A stretch of DNA of 64,000 bases, from the NCBI GenBank assembly GCA_035654655.1, contig DASRWI010000041.1, forward strand, positions 1 to 64,000, read 5' to 3'. Position 1 is the first letter of the stretch, and every line of letters starts with the position of its first letter. Source of the stretch: DASRWI01 sp035654655 (GTDB lineage Bacteria; Bacteroidota; Ignavibacteria; Ignavibacteriales; Ignavibacteriaceae). Below the pieces are notes generated by a model. It had not been told where the DNA came from and did no database searches. It saw only the letters and a program-made list of their open reading frames with translations. This document shows, piece after piece, positions 35,387 through 44,484 of this stretch. The position numbers and the translations under genes are program-made.

Positions 35387-36067
35387 TTATTGAACCGGTG
35401 TTGGTTTATAGTTTGATCTTAATTTATCATATTTAGCTTTTTCTTCTTCAGTTAACTGAGGAATTTTGAAAACTTGTTTAGGATAAATTAAATCTGGGTT
35501 CTTAATTTGATCACGATTAGCATTGTAAATATTTGGCCATGCAAAAGGATTTCCGTAGTGTTCAGGTTTCTTTGCAATGCCCCATAAGTGATCGCCTTTT
35601 ACAACTTCGTAAGAAATTTCAGTCTTTTCTTCAACCCAAGAATCAATTGCACCTTGCATTTGATTATGGACTTTATCAAAGAATTCAGGCAGAGCACTTA
35701 TTTTATTCATTTTCAAGGTGTTAAGATCAACTTGTCTGTCAGCTTTTGGGCCTTCTTTTCTGTTAATTCTTCCATCTAATTCAGCGACTGCTCTTCTAAA
35801 ATTATCAATATCCTGTTTGGTAGCGCCAACCATTTGATATAATTCATTCATGCAATCGTCATAGCTTTGTACTTGTGTACTTTTTAGATTGTTAACATCC
35901 TGTCTTAAAGTGTTAAGTTCATTGTTAAGGCTTTCTCTTCTTTCTCTAAGCCTTGACATTTCAGCTTCCCACTGATCTTTATCCATCTCCTCATCCTGAG
36001 CAATTATATTTACTGAGAATAGAAGAAGAAATGATAAAAGACTAATTAAATATTTACCTAATTTCAT
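35387..36067 (-). CDS. Exported coiled-coil protein with LysM domain
   Basis: A 226-residue protein with a signal peptide (residues 1-23, LISLLSFLLLFSVNIIAQ core). Residues 30-65 form a charged coiled coil (WEAEMSRLRERRESLNNEL), and a LysM peptidoglycan-binding domain lies near the C-terminus (VVKGDHLWGIAKKPEHYGN to IKNPDLIYPKQVFKIP, about 153-205). GGAGG lies just before the ATG. It is likely a periplasmic cell-wall-associated structural or scaffold protein. A small coiled-coil lipoprotein gene lies directly upstream on the same strand with a 49-base gap, so they are probably co-expressed. Confidence 0.82.
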   Translation of the reverse strand: MKLGKYLISLLSFLLLFSVNIIAQDEEMDKDQWEAEMSRLRERRESLNNELNTLRQDVNNLKSTQVQSYDDCMNELYQMVGATKQDIDNFRRAVAELDGRINRKEGPKADRQVDLNTLKMNKISALPEFFDKVHNQMQGAIDSWVEEKTEISYEVVKGDHLWGIAKKPEHYGNPFAWPNIYNANRDQIKNPDLIYPKQVFKIPQLTEEEKAKYDKLRSNYKPTPVQ

Positions 36068-36116
36068 ATAAATTTTCCTCCAATTTCAAATTTTGTTAAT
36101 TAATAGGTTTAAAGAA

Positions 36117-36392
36117 TTATTGAGGCAATTTTTCTAAATTGGCTCTGGTCTCTTCTTTATCTTTTGCACATTGTTGGAGTTTAGCATTCTTCTCCTGCAT
36201 TTCTCTCTCAAGACGAGTTCTTTCATCTCTTAAAGAATTAACTTCTGATTCTAAAGAGCTAACTTCGTTTCTGAGGTTTTTTAATTCTTCCATTTGAGCA
36301 TCGCTAACACCACCGCAACCAGCAAAAAATGCTGATGAAACGGCGAACGTTGCGATCACTATAGTGCTTCTAACACCTTTCATTATTTTCAT
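36117..36392 (-). CDS. Small Lpp-like coiled-coil lipoprotein
   Basis: A 91-residue protein with a signal sequence and lipobox-like FFAGCGG (Cys26 likely lipidated), then an almost uninterrupted heptad-type coiled coil (MEELKNLRNEVSSLESEV onwards) to the end. This design resembles Braun-type or spacer lipoproteins in the envelope. GGAGG precedes the start. The LysM gene follows, so the pair may link outer membrane and peptidoglycan; this link is inferred. Confidence 0.75.
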   Translation of the reverse strand: MKIMKGVRSTIVIATFAVSSAFFAGCGGVSDAQMEELKNLRNEVSSLESEVNSLRDERTRLEREMQEKNAKLQQCAKDKEETRANLEKLPQ

Positions 36393-36506
36393 ACGAGAAC
36401 CTCCAATTGTTATTTAGTTTTTGGATTATTAGAATATAATTACTAAAGATTAACATTTTTTCATCTTGTAACTATTTTTTTCAGTATAACTTAAGAACAT
36501 TGTAAA

Positions 36507-36524
36507 GGGCATTTTATTATGCCC
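36507..36524 (-). terminator. Weak possible terminator downstream of radC
   Basis: GGGCAT and ATGCCC enclose a 6-base A/T loop, followed on the - strand by TTTACAATG. The stem is short and it lies 137 bases after the radC stop. The rest of the 36393-36660 gap is A/T-rich and shows no gene. Confidence 0.35.
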
Positions 36525-36660
36525 TCGTATATTAACAATTTCATTTAATAAATTCAAGTTTAACAAAATAAAGATTTTTTGAATATGCTTTGTCTAACAT
36601 ATTATTTTATTTGAATTTACAAAGGATAATTAATCAATTTACATAATATGGCTGTCTCAT

Positions 36661-37347
36661 TTATAGAAGTTTCATCTCTTTGAAGCTTGTATAAGCGTTA
36701 CCACCAATGATTAAATGATCAATTACAGGTATATCCATTACCCTTCCTGCCTCACTTAGCTTACGTGTTGTGGCTATATCATCTTTACTTGGCTCTGTAT
36801 TTTCACTGGGATGATTATGTACCAAAATTATGCTTCTTGCATTATTTTCGATAGCTGCCTTAAATACTTCCCTTGCATGTATCACTGTTCCATCTAGTAT
36901 CCCGGAACTTATTATTTCATATTTTGTGATTTTATTGGCAGAGTTTAGACAAACAACAATAAATTTCTCCACAACTTCATCTTTTAGCAATGGGATGAAA
37001 AAATCAGCAACAAGTTTGGGTTCAGTCAATTTTTTATTTAAAATATTTTTTTCACTGGATAAAACTCTTCTTGCTATTTCAAAAACTGCAAGAAGTGATG
37101 CAGCTTTATCGCCTGCAATTCCTTTTATTGATGTAAATGAGGAAGCTGTTTGTTTTTCAGCAAGTTTTGCAAGTGAATTGTTGTATTTTTTTAGAAGTTC
37201 GCTAGCCATTTCAATCACCGACTTATCTTTCATGCCAGTGCGTAGAATAATGGCAAGTAATTCATCATCAGATAAAAATTGCGGTCCTTTATTGAGTATT
37301 TTTTCCCTGGGTTGGTTATCAGGAGAAAGTTCTTTTACGCGTAAGAT
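36661..37347 (-). CDS. radC: RadC/JAB-domain protein without a canonical start codon
   Basis: From the first ATG (37233) only 190 residues would be made, missing the helix-hairpin-helix-leading N-terminus. Upstream in the same frame the sequence continues without a stop as LRVKELSPDNQPREKIL then FLSDDELLAIILRTG, the usual RadC N-terminus. There is no ATG, GTG or TTG between 37233 and the preceding stop. A ribosome site AAAGGG lies five bases before an ATC at 37347, where homologues start, giving 228 residues. The JAMM-like metal motif VHNHPSENTEPSKDD and the end DHLIIGG are intact. Either ATC serves as a start, or the start was lost or misread. Function of RadC proteins is uncertain. Confidence 0.75.
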   Translation of the reverse strand: MLRVKELSPDNQPREKILNKGPQFLSDDELLAIILRTGMKDKSVIEMASELLKKYNNSLAKLAEKQTASSFTSIKGIAGDKAASLLAVFEIARRVLSSEKNILNKKLTEPKLVADFFIPLLKDEVVEKFIVVCLNSANKITKYEIISSGILDGTVIHAREVFKAAIENNARSIILVHNHPSENTEPSKDDIATTRKLSEAGRVMDIPVIDHLIIGGNAYTSFKEMKLL

Positions 37348-37357
37348 GAAAACCCTT

Positions 37358-39037
37358 TCAGTTTATTTCATATCTATCAATTAATTCAAAATAATTAGCA
37401 GACAGACGAAGAATATTAATAATATGATTTATTCGATTTTTAAATTTAATATTAATATGAATACCATTAAAACTTTTACCTTCTAAATCAAATATTTTTT
37501 GTCTTAAATTTCTTAAGCCAACTTGTTTTACAAGATAATTTAATAGGTCATAACCATAAAGTACATTTTTTTTTACTTGTCTGGAATAATATTTTGAATA
37601 TTCAGAATAAAAATCCCAATAATCTTGTGTGCCTGTTTCTACATAATAGTCCGTTGTAACAACAATACTTCCAAAATAATCTCTAAAACTTTGAGGATTT
37701 ACCAAACTCCAATCCTGGTCACCATAAATTGTTTGCGCAATACCTGCCTGACTTAATACGTTTAATATTGATGGACCATCTGCTTTATCTATAATTGGAC
37801 AATAAATGCCCTCAAAAAATTCAGTATTGGTGGTTAATTTTTCCAAAATATTATCATAAAAATATGTACCGCTTTTATATGCCTGCGTTAACATTACTTT
37901 TCCACCTAAATCTTGAAACTCCTTAATAAAACTGTCTGATAATATTTTACCATATTTTTCAGTTGGATAAATTACTGCTATAGCTCTTTTATGTTCATAA
38001 TAATAAATAAAATTAGCCATCGCTTTTGCTCTTAATTCAAAAGGAATATTTGCCTGATAAAAGTTTTTGAATGTTTCTGTTAAGCTGAAATCAGTTGCTG
38101 TTGGAGAAAATACGGGTATTGGAAAATCCTTAAATTCCTTAGACATATTTTTTATGTCTTTGCTGTAAATTGGACCTATAATCGCACAAAGTCCGGGAGT
38201 TTTAATTAATTCTTTTCTTAATTTTAAATAATAATCAGGCTCATCTTGTATTGATTTCACTAACAAGCCAACTTTAATAGTATTTTCTTTATTATAAAGA
38301 TTAACAGCTAACTTAATTCCCTTTAATATATCATCAGCTTCGCTTAAAACAATTTCATCCTTAGAATTTAATGGTAATACAACACAAATAATAAATTTAT
38401 TTTCATAATCATTCAACAATTCATCGGCTTCTTTAATAATCTTTTCGCCGGAATATAGAGTTTTGATTTCATTTAATAGTTTTAATGCTTCATCAATACG
38501 ATTGTTATAGATATAATATTTTGCTGATGCTAAAGTATAATCAGGTATAAGTTTTTTATAAAATAAAGAATCTTTAAGCTTTTTTATTAAATCATCATTA
38601 AAATAATTAACAACTATTTCTTCAAATTTTTCTTTGGAATAATTAGAATTATCTTTTTCAATATTTTTTAAAAGTGTTAATGCACTGCTTAAATAATTCT
38701 TTTGACGGAATTCAAGGTCAGCTATGCAAAATTCAATTTCCTGATGATTTTTTGAATCATTGTAGGCTTCTTCAAATCTTATAATTTCTTTAGAAGCAGA
38801 CTGAAGTTGATTAGTATTTAAAAGACATTTAATATAAAAGATATTAGCAACTTCCGCGTTTGAGTTTAAACTATCATCTTTTACTTGCGCAAAAACTTTT
38901 ATAGCTTCTGAATAGTTTTGAGCATTAAATAATGAAAGACCTTTATTGAAATCTTTATTTTGTGCAATTAAATTTGTTGTACTTAAAAGGAGGGATAAAA
39001 AAATAATTATTAGCGATTTAACCTTGAGCATTACCAT
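37358..39037 (-). CDS. TPR plus periplasmic-binding-protein-fold exported protein (LpoA-like architecture)
   Basis: A 559-residue exported protein with a signal peptide (residues 1-25, IIIFLSLLLSTTNLIAQ). Residues 28-210 are helical TPR-like repeats; residues 215-545 look like a type I periplasmic-binding fold (FIICVVLPLNSKDEIVLSEADDILKG in part, GLCAIIGPIYSKD, PVFSPTATDFSL, IAVIYPTEKYGKILSDSF). The same order occurs in LpoA, the outer-membrane activator of a penicillin-binding protein; no lipobox is present here. No ABC transporter genes lie nearby, so a transport role is less likely. It starts at one of two close ATGs, overlapping the TPR gene upstream by 20 bases, and it is followed by radC. 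Confidence 0.7.
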   Translation of the reverse strand: MVMLKVKSLIIIFLSLLLSTTNLIAQNKDFNKGLSLFNAQNYSEAIKVFAQVKDDSLNSNAEVANIFYIKCLLNTNQLQSASKEIIRFEEAYNDSKNHQEIEFCIADLEFRQKNYLSSALTLLKNIEKDNSNYSKEKFEEIVVNYFNDDLIKKLKDSLFYKKLIPDYTLASAKYYIYNNRIDEALKLLNEIKTLYSGEKIIKEADELLNDYENKFIICVVLPLNSKDEIVLSEADDILKGIKLAVNLYNKENTIKVGLLVKSIQDEPDYYLKLRKELIKTPGLCAIIGPIYSKDIKNMSKEFKDFPIPVFSPTATDFSLTETFKNFYQANIPFELRAKAMANFIYYYEHKRAIAVIYPTEKYGKILSDSFIKEFQDLGGKVMLTQAYKSGTYFYDNILEKLTTNTEFFEGIYCPIIDKADGPSILNVLSQAGIAQTIYGDQDWSLVNPQSFRDYFGSIVVTTDYYVETGTQDYWDFYSEYSKYYSRQVKKNVLYGYDLLNYLVKQVGLRNLRQKIFDLEGKSFNGIHINIKFKNRINHIINILRLSANYFELIDRYEIN

Positions 39038-39938
39038 CTAAAATAATGTTGATATTGGGAATCCTTAATACATTTTCTTTTCCAACTGAGGCAATCTTAT
39101 TATCAGGTTCAATTCTAAGAGCTAATTCATAATACGAGAGCGCCTCACTGAATTTTCCATTATTATAATATGCTTCAGCTAAATTGTTATATGCCTCTGC
39201 CGAGATATTTTCATTCATTTCTATACACTTTAGAAAATTATTTTCTGCTTTTATGTATTCGTGAATTTTCAAATAAATTTTCCCTCCCCATTCATAAACT
39301 AATGGTTCGGAAGGATTAAGTTTTATTGCTTTTTCAATAGGACCTACTCCGTGAGCATACATATCAAGGTTATAATAGATTTTAGCAAGCATGAAACTTA
39401 ATTCCCAAAAATCATTATAAATAGATTCTATTTTCTTAGCATAAACAAGAGCTCGTTCAAAATTATTAAGTTCAATATATATTTTGGATAAATAAAGATA
39501 AGCTTCGTGAATTAATCCTGTATGCTCCTGATGGTTTATAAAATTCAAAAAATTATGTTTTGCGAGTTCATAATCTTTCAACATAAAATATGAATATCCT
39601 GTAAAGAAAGATATTGCAGGTTCCTCCTCAGGCAAAATATAACTTAGTACTTCAACAACCTGTTCCCATTTTTTATTATTAAAAAGAAACTGTCCATAAA
39701 AAATTCTTAATTCTTTATTATCAGGATTTTCCTCAATTTGTTCTTTTAATAATTCTATTGCTGGTTCAATGTTCCCCAGGACCTGATAAATTTCTGTTAT
39801 CTTAATAATTGCAGGAAAGTAATCAGGATTATCTTCTAAAATACTTAGATATACCTGAAGTGCATGAAGAACTTTATTTTGGTCATAAAGGTCTCTTGCT
39901 GTGTTCATTTTATATGTTAACTGCTGCTCGTCTAACAT
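39018..39938 (-). CDS. Tetratricopeptide repeat protein
   Basis: A 306-residue TPR protein with six to seven repeats (for example AINLLKEQ-type IEPAIELLKEQIEENPDN, FERALVYAKKIESIY, IKAENNFLKCIEMNE, FSEALSYYELALRIEPDN). No signal peptide or membrane segment is seen, so it is probably a cytoplasmic scaffold. The ATG at 39938 overlaps the guaA stop by one base (TAATG), an arrangement also used at 8285 and 33663; an ATG at 39947 is also in frame. It is translationally coupled with the LpoA-like gene that follows. Confidence 0.8.
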   Translation of the reverse strand: MLDEQQLTYKMNTARDLYDQNKVLHALQVYLSILEDNPDYFPAIIKITEIYQVLGNIEPAIELLKEQIEENPDNKELRIFYGQFLFNNKKWEQVVEVLSYILPEEEPAISFFTGYSYFMLKDYELAKHNFLNFINHQEHTGLIHEAYLYLSKIYIELNNFERALVYAKKIESIYNDFWELSFMLAKIYYNLDMYAHGVGPIEKAIKLNPSEPLVYEWGGKIYLKIHEYIKAENNFLKCIEMNENISAEAYNNLAEAYYNNGKFSEALSYYELALRIEPDNKIASVGKENVLRIPNINIILDGNAQG

Positions 39939-41479
39939 TATTCCCATTCAATTGTTGAAGGAGGTTTGGAACTTACATCATAAACAACTCTGTTTATTCC
40001 CTTAACCTTATTTATTATTTTGTTCGAAACATCAGCAAGAAAGGAATGCTCAAACCTGAACCAATCTGCAGTCATTCCATCCATTGAAGTAACAGCACGC
40101 AGGGCAAGAACATTTTCATATGTTCTTGAATCCCCCATTACACCAACTGATTGTATTGAGAGAAGAACAGAAAATGCCTGCCAAATATTATTGTATAATC
40201 CGGCTTTTTTAATTTCCATTATATAAATATCATCTGCCTTACGTAATATTTCCAATTTATCTTTAGTAACTTCACCTAATATTCTTACTGCTAAACCAGG
40301 TCCGGGAAAAGGATGACGTTCAATAAGCTCTTTCGGTATACCTAATTCGTAACCAACTTTTCTGACTTCATCTTTAAACAGCTCCCTAAAGGGTTCAATT
40401 AATTTAAGATTCATAATATCAGGTAATCCCCCAACATTATGATGACTCTTAATTGTAACAGAAACACCTTTTACCGGAACACTCTCAATGACATCGGGAT
40501 ATAATGTACCTTGAACCAGAAAATCAGCATTAACTAACTTCTTTGCTTCTTCCTCAAATACTTCGATGAAAGAAGCACCAATAATTTTTCTTTTTGTTTC
40601 AGGGTCTGAAATTTCTTTTAATCTTGAAAGAAAAAGTTCAGATGCATCAACATACTTAACATTTAATTTTAGTTTTTCATCAAATGCTTTTTTTATTTTA
40701 TTACTCTCATCGAGCCTCATCAATCCGGTATCAATATGGATACAGTATAATTGATTTCCAATTGCTTTTTTAACAAGGACAGCAGCAACAGTAGAATCAA
40801 CGCCTCCACTTAATGCGCAAATAACGTTTGATTTTCCAACTTTTTGTTGAATTTCTTCAATATTCTTTGTGACAAAGTTCTGAGATGTCCAATCTCCTGT
40901 ACAACCGCAGATATCAAAAAGAAAATTCTGGATAATAGCTTTTCCTTCTTCAGTATGAACAACTTCTGGATGGAATTGGACACCATATATTTTTTTTGTT
41001 GGATTTTCTATGGCACAGATTGGAGAGTGAGCAGAAGATGCTGTAATGTTAAAACCTTCCGGTAATTCTGTTAGGTAGTCTCCGTGACTCATCCATACAT
41101 CAGACTCATCTCTAATATCCTTAAACAAACCTTCTTTACTAACAAAACTAACAATTGCTTTACCATATTCTCTATCCTTAGCTTTTTCAACTTTTCCATT
41201 TAATGTTCTACAGATATATTGCAGTCCATAGCAAATGCCAAGAATAGGAATACCCAGTTCAAATATTTTATTATCTAATTTTGGAGCATCATCATCATAA
41301 ACACTCATAGGTCCACCTGATAAGATGATTCCTTTAGGGTTTAGCTGCTTAATTTCTTCGATGGTAATAGTGTGCGGATGAATTTCAGAATAAACAGAGA
41401 CTTCCCTAACTCTTCTGGTAATCAGTTGTGTGTATTGCGAACCAAAATCAATAATTAAAATTTTTTCTTGTGTTACCAT
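39938..41479 (-). CDS. guaA: GMP synthase (glutamine-hydrolysing)
   Basis: A 513-residue enzyme that converts XMP to GMP with glutamine and ATP. The glutamine amidotransferase domain has GICYGLQ (nucleophile Cys83) and VQFHPEVVH (His170, Glu172). The ATP pyrophosphatase domain has the P-loop CALSGGVDSTVAA (about 221-233), and the C-terminal dimerisation domain ends in KPPSTIEWE. Length and order are those of standard bacterial GuaA. It lies within a housekeeping chain after gcvH. Confidence 0.97.
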   Translation of the reverse strand: MVTQEKILIIDFGSQYTQLITRRVREVSVYSEIHPHTITIEEIKQLNPKGIILSGGPMSVYDDDAPKLDNKIFELGIPILGICYGLQYICRTLNGKVEKAKDREYGKAIVSFVSKEGLFKDIRDESDVWMSHGDYLTELPEGFNITASSAHSPICAIENPTKKIYGVQFHPEVVHTEEGKAIIQNFLFDICGCTGDWTSQNFVTKNIEEIQQKVGKSNVICALSGGVDSTVAAVLVKKAIGNQLYCIHIDTGLMRLDESNKIKKAFDEKLKLNVKYVDASELFLSRLKEISDPETKRKIIGASFIEVFEEEAKKLVNADFLVQGTLYPDVIESVPVKGVSVTIKSHHNVGGLPDIMNLKLIEPFRELFKDEVRKVGYELGIPKELIERHPFPGPGLAVRILGEVTKDKLEILRKADDIYIMEIKKAGLYNNIWQAFSVLLSIQSVGVMGDSRTYENVLALRAVTSMDGMTADWFRFEHSFLADVSNKIINKVKGINRVVYDVSSKPPSTIEWE

Positions 41480-41530
41480 AAAACCAATTCAGAATAAAAA
41501 GAAAACTCCCCTGACGAAAATTTTTAATAA

Positions 41531-41914
41531 TTATGCTTGTCCTATAAGAGCTTTATATGCTTCTGCGTCTAATAGACTATCTAATTCAGATGGATTTGTT
41601 AATTCAATTTTTACCATCCAGCCTAAACCATAAGGATCTGTATTAACTACTTCAGGACTATCAGTTAAATTACTATTTACTTCAACAAGTTTACCACTGC
41701 AAGGTGAGAAAAGGTCACTAACTGTTTTTACTGCTTCAATTGTTCCTAAGGTATGACCTTCACTAACATCAGTTAAATCTTTATTTAAATCTACAAATAC
41801 TACATCGCCTAATTCTCCCTGAGCGAATTCTGTAATTCCTATTGTACCAATGTTACCATCAATAGAAATCCACTCGTGTTCTTTTGTGTATTTTAAATTT
41901 TCAGGAAATCTCAT
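41531..41914 (-). CDS. gcvH: Glycine cleavage system H protein
   Basis: A 127-residue lipoyl-carrier protein of the glycine cleavage system, shuttling the aminomethyl group between P and T proteins. The lipoylated lysine lies in GTIEAVKTVSDLFSP (Lys63), and YTKEHEWISIDG at the N-terminus and NTDPYGLGWMVKIEL near the end are characteristic. No gcvP or gcvT lies here; it stands alone after accC, 21 bases apart, probably in the same transcript. Confidence 0.95.
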   Translation of the reverse strand: MRFPENLKYTKEHEWISIDGNIGTIGITEFAQGELGDVVFVDLNKDLTDVSEGHTLGTIEAVKTVSDLFSPCSGKLVEVNSNLTDSPEVVNTDPYGLGWMVKIELTNPSELDSLLDAEAYKALIGQA

Positions 41915-41935
41915 TTTAACCTCAATAATAATTTT

Positions 41936-43267
41936 TTAAATAAATGTATCTAAGAAACTTGTATTAAAATTACCCTTAATAAACTTAGGATCATTTAATA
42001 CTTTTAAATGGAATGGTATTGTCGTTTTAATACCTTCGATTGTAAACTCTTCTAATGCTCTTTTACCACGGGCAATTGCGTGGTTTCTATCTTTCCCCCA
42101 AACAATTAATTTTCCTAACAAAGAATCATAATAAGGTGGAATTACATAGGATTGATAAATATGAGAATCAATTCTAACTCCAAATCCACCCGGAAAATGT
42201 AATGATTCGATTTTACCCGGAGAAGGAGCAAAATTTCTATCAGGATCCTCAGCGTTTATTCTGAATTCCATACTATGACCCAAAGGCTGCCTTGGTAAAG
42301 TTTCGATCTTTTCTCCTGATGCAACAATTATTTGCTGTCTAATTAAATCAACATCATAAACCATCTCAGTAACAGGATGTTCAACCTGAATACGAGTATT
42401 CATTTCCATAAAATAAAAATTATGGTGTTTATCAACTAAAAATTCAATTGTTCCAACACCTTCATAATTAATTGACTTAGCACCTTTAATTGCTGCTTCT
42501 CCCATTTTTTCTCTAAGCACAGGGTCAACAACAGGAGATGGTGATTCTTCAATTAATTTTTGGTGTCTTCGTTGAATAGAACAATCTCTTTCACCATAAT
42601 GATAAACATTGCCAAATGAATCGCCAAGTATTTGAATTTCAACATGTCTTGGGTCCTCAATATATTTTTCAAGGTAAACGTCACCATTATTAAATGATGC
42701 AATGGCTTCATTCTGTGCCATATTAAAAGCACGTTCCATTTCATCTTTACTTTGAACTATCCTCATCCCTTTTCCACCACCACCGGCAGAAGCTTTTATT
42801 ATTACAGGATAGCCCATTTCTTCAGCAATAATATTTGCATCTTCAAACTTTGTAATCAAACCATCACTACCGGGTATAACAGGTACTCCATTATTCCTCA
42901 TTGTCTCTTTTGCAAATGATTTATTCCCCATGGAATTTATCATTTCAGGAGAAGGACCAATAAATTTTATGTTTGAGTCAAAGCAGATTTCAGAGAAGGA
43001 AGCATTTTCAGATAAGAAACCATAACCGGGATGAATTGCATCTGCACCTGTTATTTGTGCAGCTGAAATTATTGATGATATTTTTAAGTAACTGTCTTTA
43101 CTTGCTGGAGGACCTATACATACTGCTTCATCAGCAAATGTAACATGTAATGAGTCTCTATCTGCTTCAGAATAAACCGCAACTGTCTTAATGCCCAATT
43201 CTTTACAAGTTCTAATAATTCTTAAAGCAATTTCGCCTCTGTTAGCAATCAATATCTTATTAAACAA
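41936..43267 (-). CDS. accC: Biotin carboxylase subunit of acetyl-CoA carboxylase
   Basis: A 443-residue ATP-grasp enzyme that carboxylates biotin on BCCP with bicarbonate and ATP, the first step of malonyl-CoA formation. Seen are the N-terminal FNKILIANRGEIALRIIRTC, the glycine-rich loop KASAGGGGKGMRIV, the HVEIQILGDSFGNV strand, the ERDCSIQRRHQKLIEE motif and MNTRIQVEHPVTEMV active-site segment. It lies directly after accB (17 bases), in the usual pair. Confidence 0.96.
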   Translation of the reverse strand: MFNKILIANRGEIALRIIRTCKELGIKTVAVYSEADRDSLHVTFADEAVCIGPPASKDSYLKISSIISAAQITGADAIHPGYGFLSENASFSEICFDSNIKFIGPSPEMINSMGNKSFAKETMRNNGVPVIPGSDGLITKFEDANIIAEEMGYPVIIKASAGGGGKGMRIVQSKDEMERAFNMAQNEAIASFNNGDVYLEKYIEDPRHVEIQILGDSFGNVYHYGERDCSIQRRHQKLIEESPSPVVDPVLREKMGEAAIKGAKSINYEGVGTIEFLVDKHHNFYFMEMNTRIQVEHPVTEMVYDVDLIRQQIIVASGEKIETLPRQPLGHSMEFRINAEDPDRNFAPSPGKIESLHFPGGFGVRIDSHIYQSYVIPPYYDSLLGKLIVWGKDRNHAIARGKRALEEFTIEGIKTTIPFHLKVLNDPKFIKGNFNTSFLDTFI

Positions 43268-43284
43268 AACAATTCCTTTAAGCG

Positions 43285-43761
43285 TTAAGATTTTTCTATA
43301 AGAAACAATGGCTGATTGTATTCAACAGGTCTTCCATTTTCAACTAATACTTTTACAATTTTACCTGATACATCGCATTCAATCTCATTCATTAATTTCA
43401 TTGCTTCTATTAAACAAAGAACAATACCTGCTGAAACATTATCACCAACTTTTACATAGGGATCAGCATCAGGTGTAGGTGCTCTATAGAATGTACCTAC
43501 TATTGGTGAGCGAATTTCGTGAATATTTTTGTTTTCTTCAGGTGTAGATAATGTTTTGGATTCAACATCAGATGCAGCAGCTGTTGTAACCTTTACTTCG
43601 CTTGATAATGGAGCTTGAATAAAATGTGGAAGAGAAGGCTGAGCGGCACTTCTAATCTTTTTTGCAATTTTAATTTTTAATCCATTTTCTTCAATCTCAA
43701 GATCAGTAACATTGGAGCTATCAACAATGTTAACCAATTTTTTTATAAGATTTAAATCCAT
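43285..43761 (-). CDS. accB: Biotin carboxyl carrier protein
   Basis: A 158-residue BCCP. The N-terminal dimer/transfer region (DLNLIKKLVNIVDSSNVTDLEI) is followed by a Pro/Ala/Ser-rich linker (about 38-80) and the biotinyl domain with LCLIEAMKLMNEIECD (biotinylated Lys122). It sits between efp and accC, an order common in bacteria. Confidence 0.95.
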   Translation of the reverse strand: MDLNLIKKLVNIVDSSNVTDLEIEENGLKIKIAKKIRSAAQPSLPHFIQAPLSSEVKVTTAAASDVESKTLSTPEENKNIHEIRSPIVGTFYRAPTPDADPYVKVGDNVSAGIVLCLIEAMKLMNEIECDVSGKIVKVLVENGRPVEYNQPLFLIEKS

Positions 43762-43778
43762 AAAATCCTTCTGCTTAT

Positions 43779-44342
43779 TTATGCCTTAACTCTTTCAACG
43801 TATCCGCCGGTTCGGGTATCAACTTTTAAAACATCACCTTCGTTAATAAACAAAGGAACATTTATAGACACACCTGTTTCCAAGGTTGCAGGTTTAACTG
43901 CACCGGTTGCTGTATCTCCTCTAAAGCCAGGTTCAGTTGAAACAACTTTTAAGAAAACGAAAATAGGAACATCAACATTAATGATTAGATTACCATTAAA
44001 TAAAATTTCTACTTCTTCGCTTTCCTTTAGATAGTCAACACCATCTCCGAATAAATTACTTGGTACATTAATTTGCTCATATGTGTCATTATCCATACAT
44101 ACTAAAAAGTCACCTTCACGATACAAATACTGGTATTTTCTTCTTTCAACTCTTACAATTTCAATACCTTCACCAGACCTAAAAGTATTATCCAATACCT
44201 TTCCGGTTTTCAAATTTTTAAGCATTGTTCTAACAAAAGCTCCACCTTTTCCAGGTTTCACGTGTTGGAATTCAATAATCGTGTATAAATCATTTTTAAA
44301 TTTTATTATAAGACCATTCCTAAAATCTGAAGTATCAGCCAT
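43779..44342 (-). CDS. efp: Elongation factor P
   Basis: A 187-residue translation factor that relieves ribosome stalling at polyproline. All three beta-barrel domains are present; the tip loop HVKPGKGGAFVRT carries the lysine modified in many bacteria (Lys32), and the C-terminal domain ends with VFINEGDVLKVDTRTGGYVERV (as LFINEGDVLKVDTRTG). AAAGGAACT precedes the ATG. It is the first gene of the efp-accB-accC-gcvH-guaA chain. No epm modification genes are in the window. Confidence 0.97.
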   Translation of the reverse strand: MADTSDFRNGLIIKFKNDLYTIIEFQHVKPGKGGAFVRTMLKNLKTGKVLDNTFRSGEGIEIVRVERRKYQYLYREGDFLVCMDNDTYEQINVPSNLFGDGVDYLKESEEVEILFNGNLIINVDVPIFVFLKVVSTEPGFRGDTATGAVKPATLETGVSINVPLFINEGDVLKVDTRTGGYVERVKA

Positions 44343-44380
44343 AGTTCCTTTGAGTTTTAATTGTTAATAGATAAGTAGAA

Positions 44381-44409
44381 AAAATATAGATATAAGGGAC
44401 GAAAGTCAA
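44381..44409 (-). promoter_or_regulatory. Possible promoter of the efp operon
   Basis: On the - strand TTG (44409-44407) and TATATTTT (44388-44381) are 18 bases apart and lie about 38 bases upstream of the efp ATG. The -7 box deviates from TAnnTTTG at its last base. Confidence 0.4.
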
Positions 44410-44443
44410 GAATTATAGGGCAAAATGAAGTGTTTTAAAATAT

Positions 44444-44475
44444 AAAAGGCTATTCAATTTCTTGAATAGCCTTTT
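44444..44475 (-). terminator. Terminator of the surface-protein operon
   Basis: AAAAGGCTATTCAA and TTGAATAGCCTTTT form a perfect 14-base-pair stem with a 4-base loop. On the - strand the tail is TTTTATATTTTAA. It begins ten bases after the PorV-like gene ends. Confidence 0.85.
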
Positions 44476-44484
44476 GAATTTAGG

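Noticed and set aside
36830..37384. A 184-codon + strand frame opposite radC
   Set aside because: The opposite strand encodes conserved RadC sequence over the same interval, so this is a shadow frame.
37358..39037. Branched-chain amino acid ABC transporter binding protein
   Set aside because: The C-terminal fold fits, but the N-terminal TPR region and lack of permease and ATPase genes argue for an LpoA-like role.
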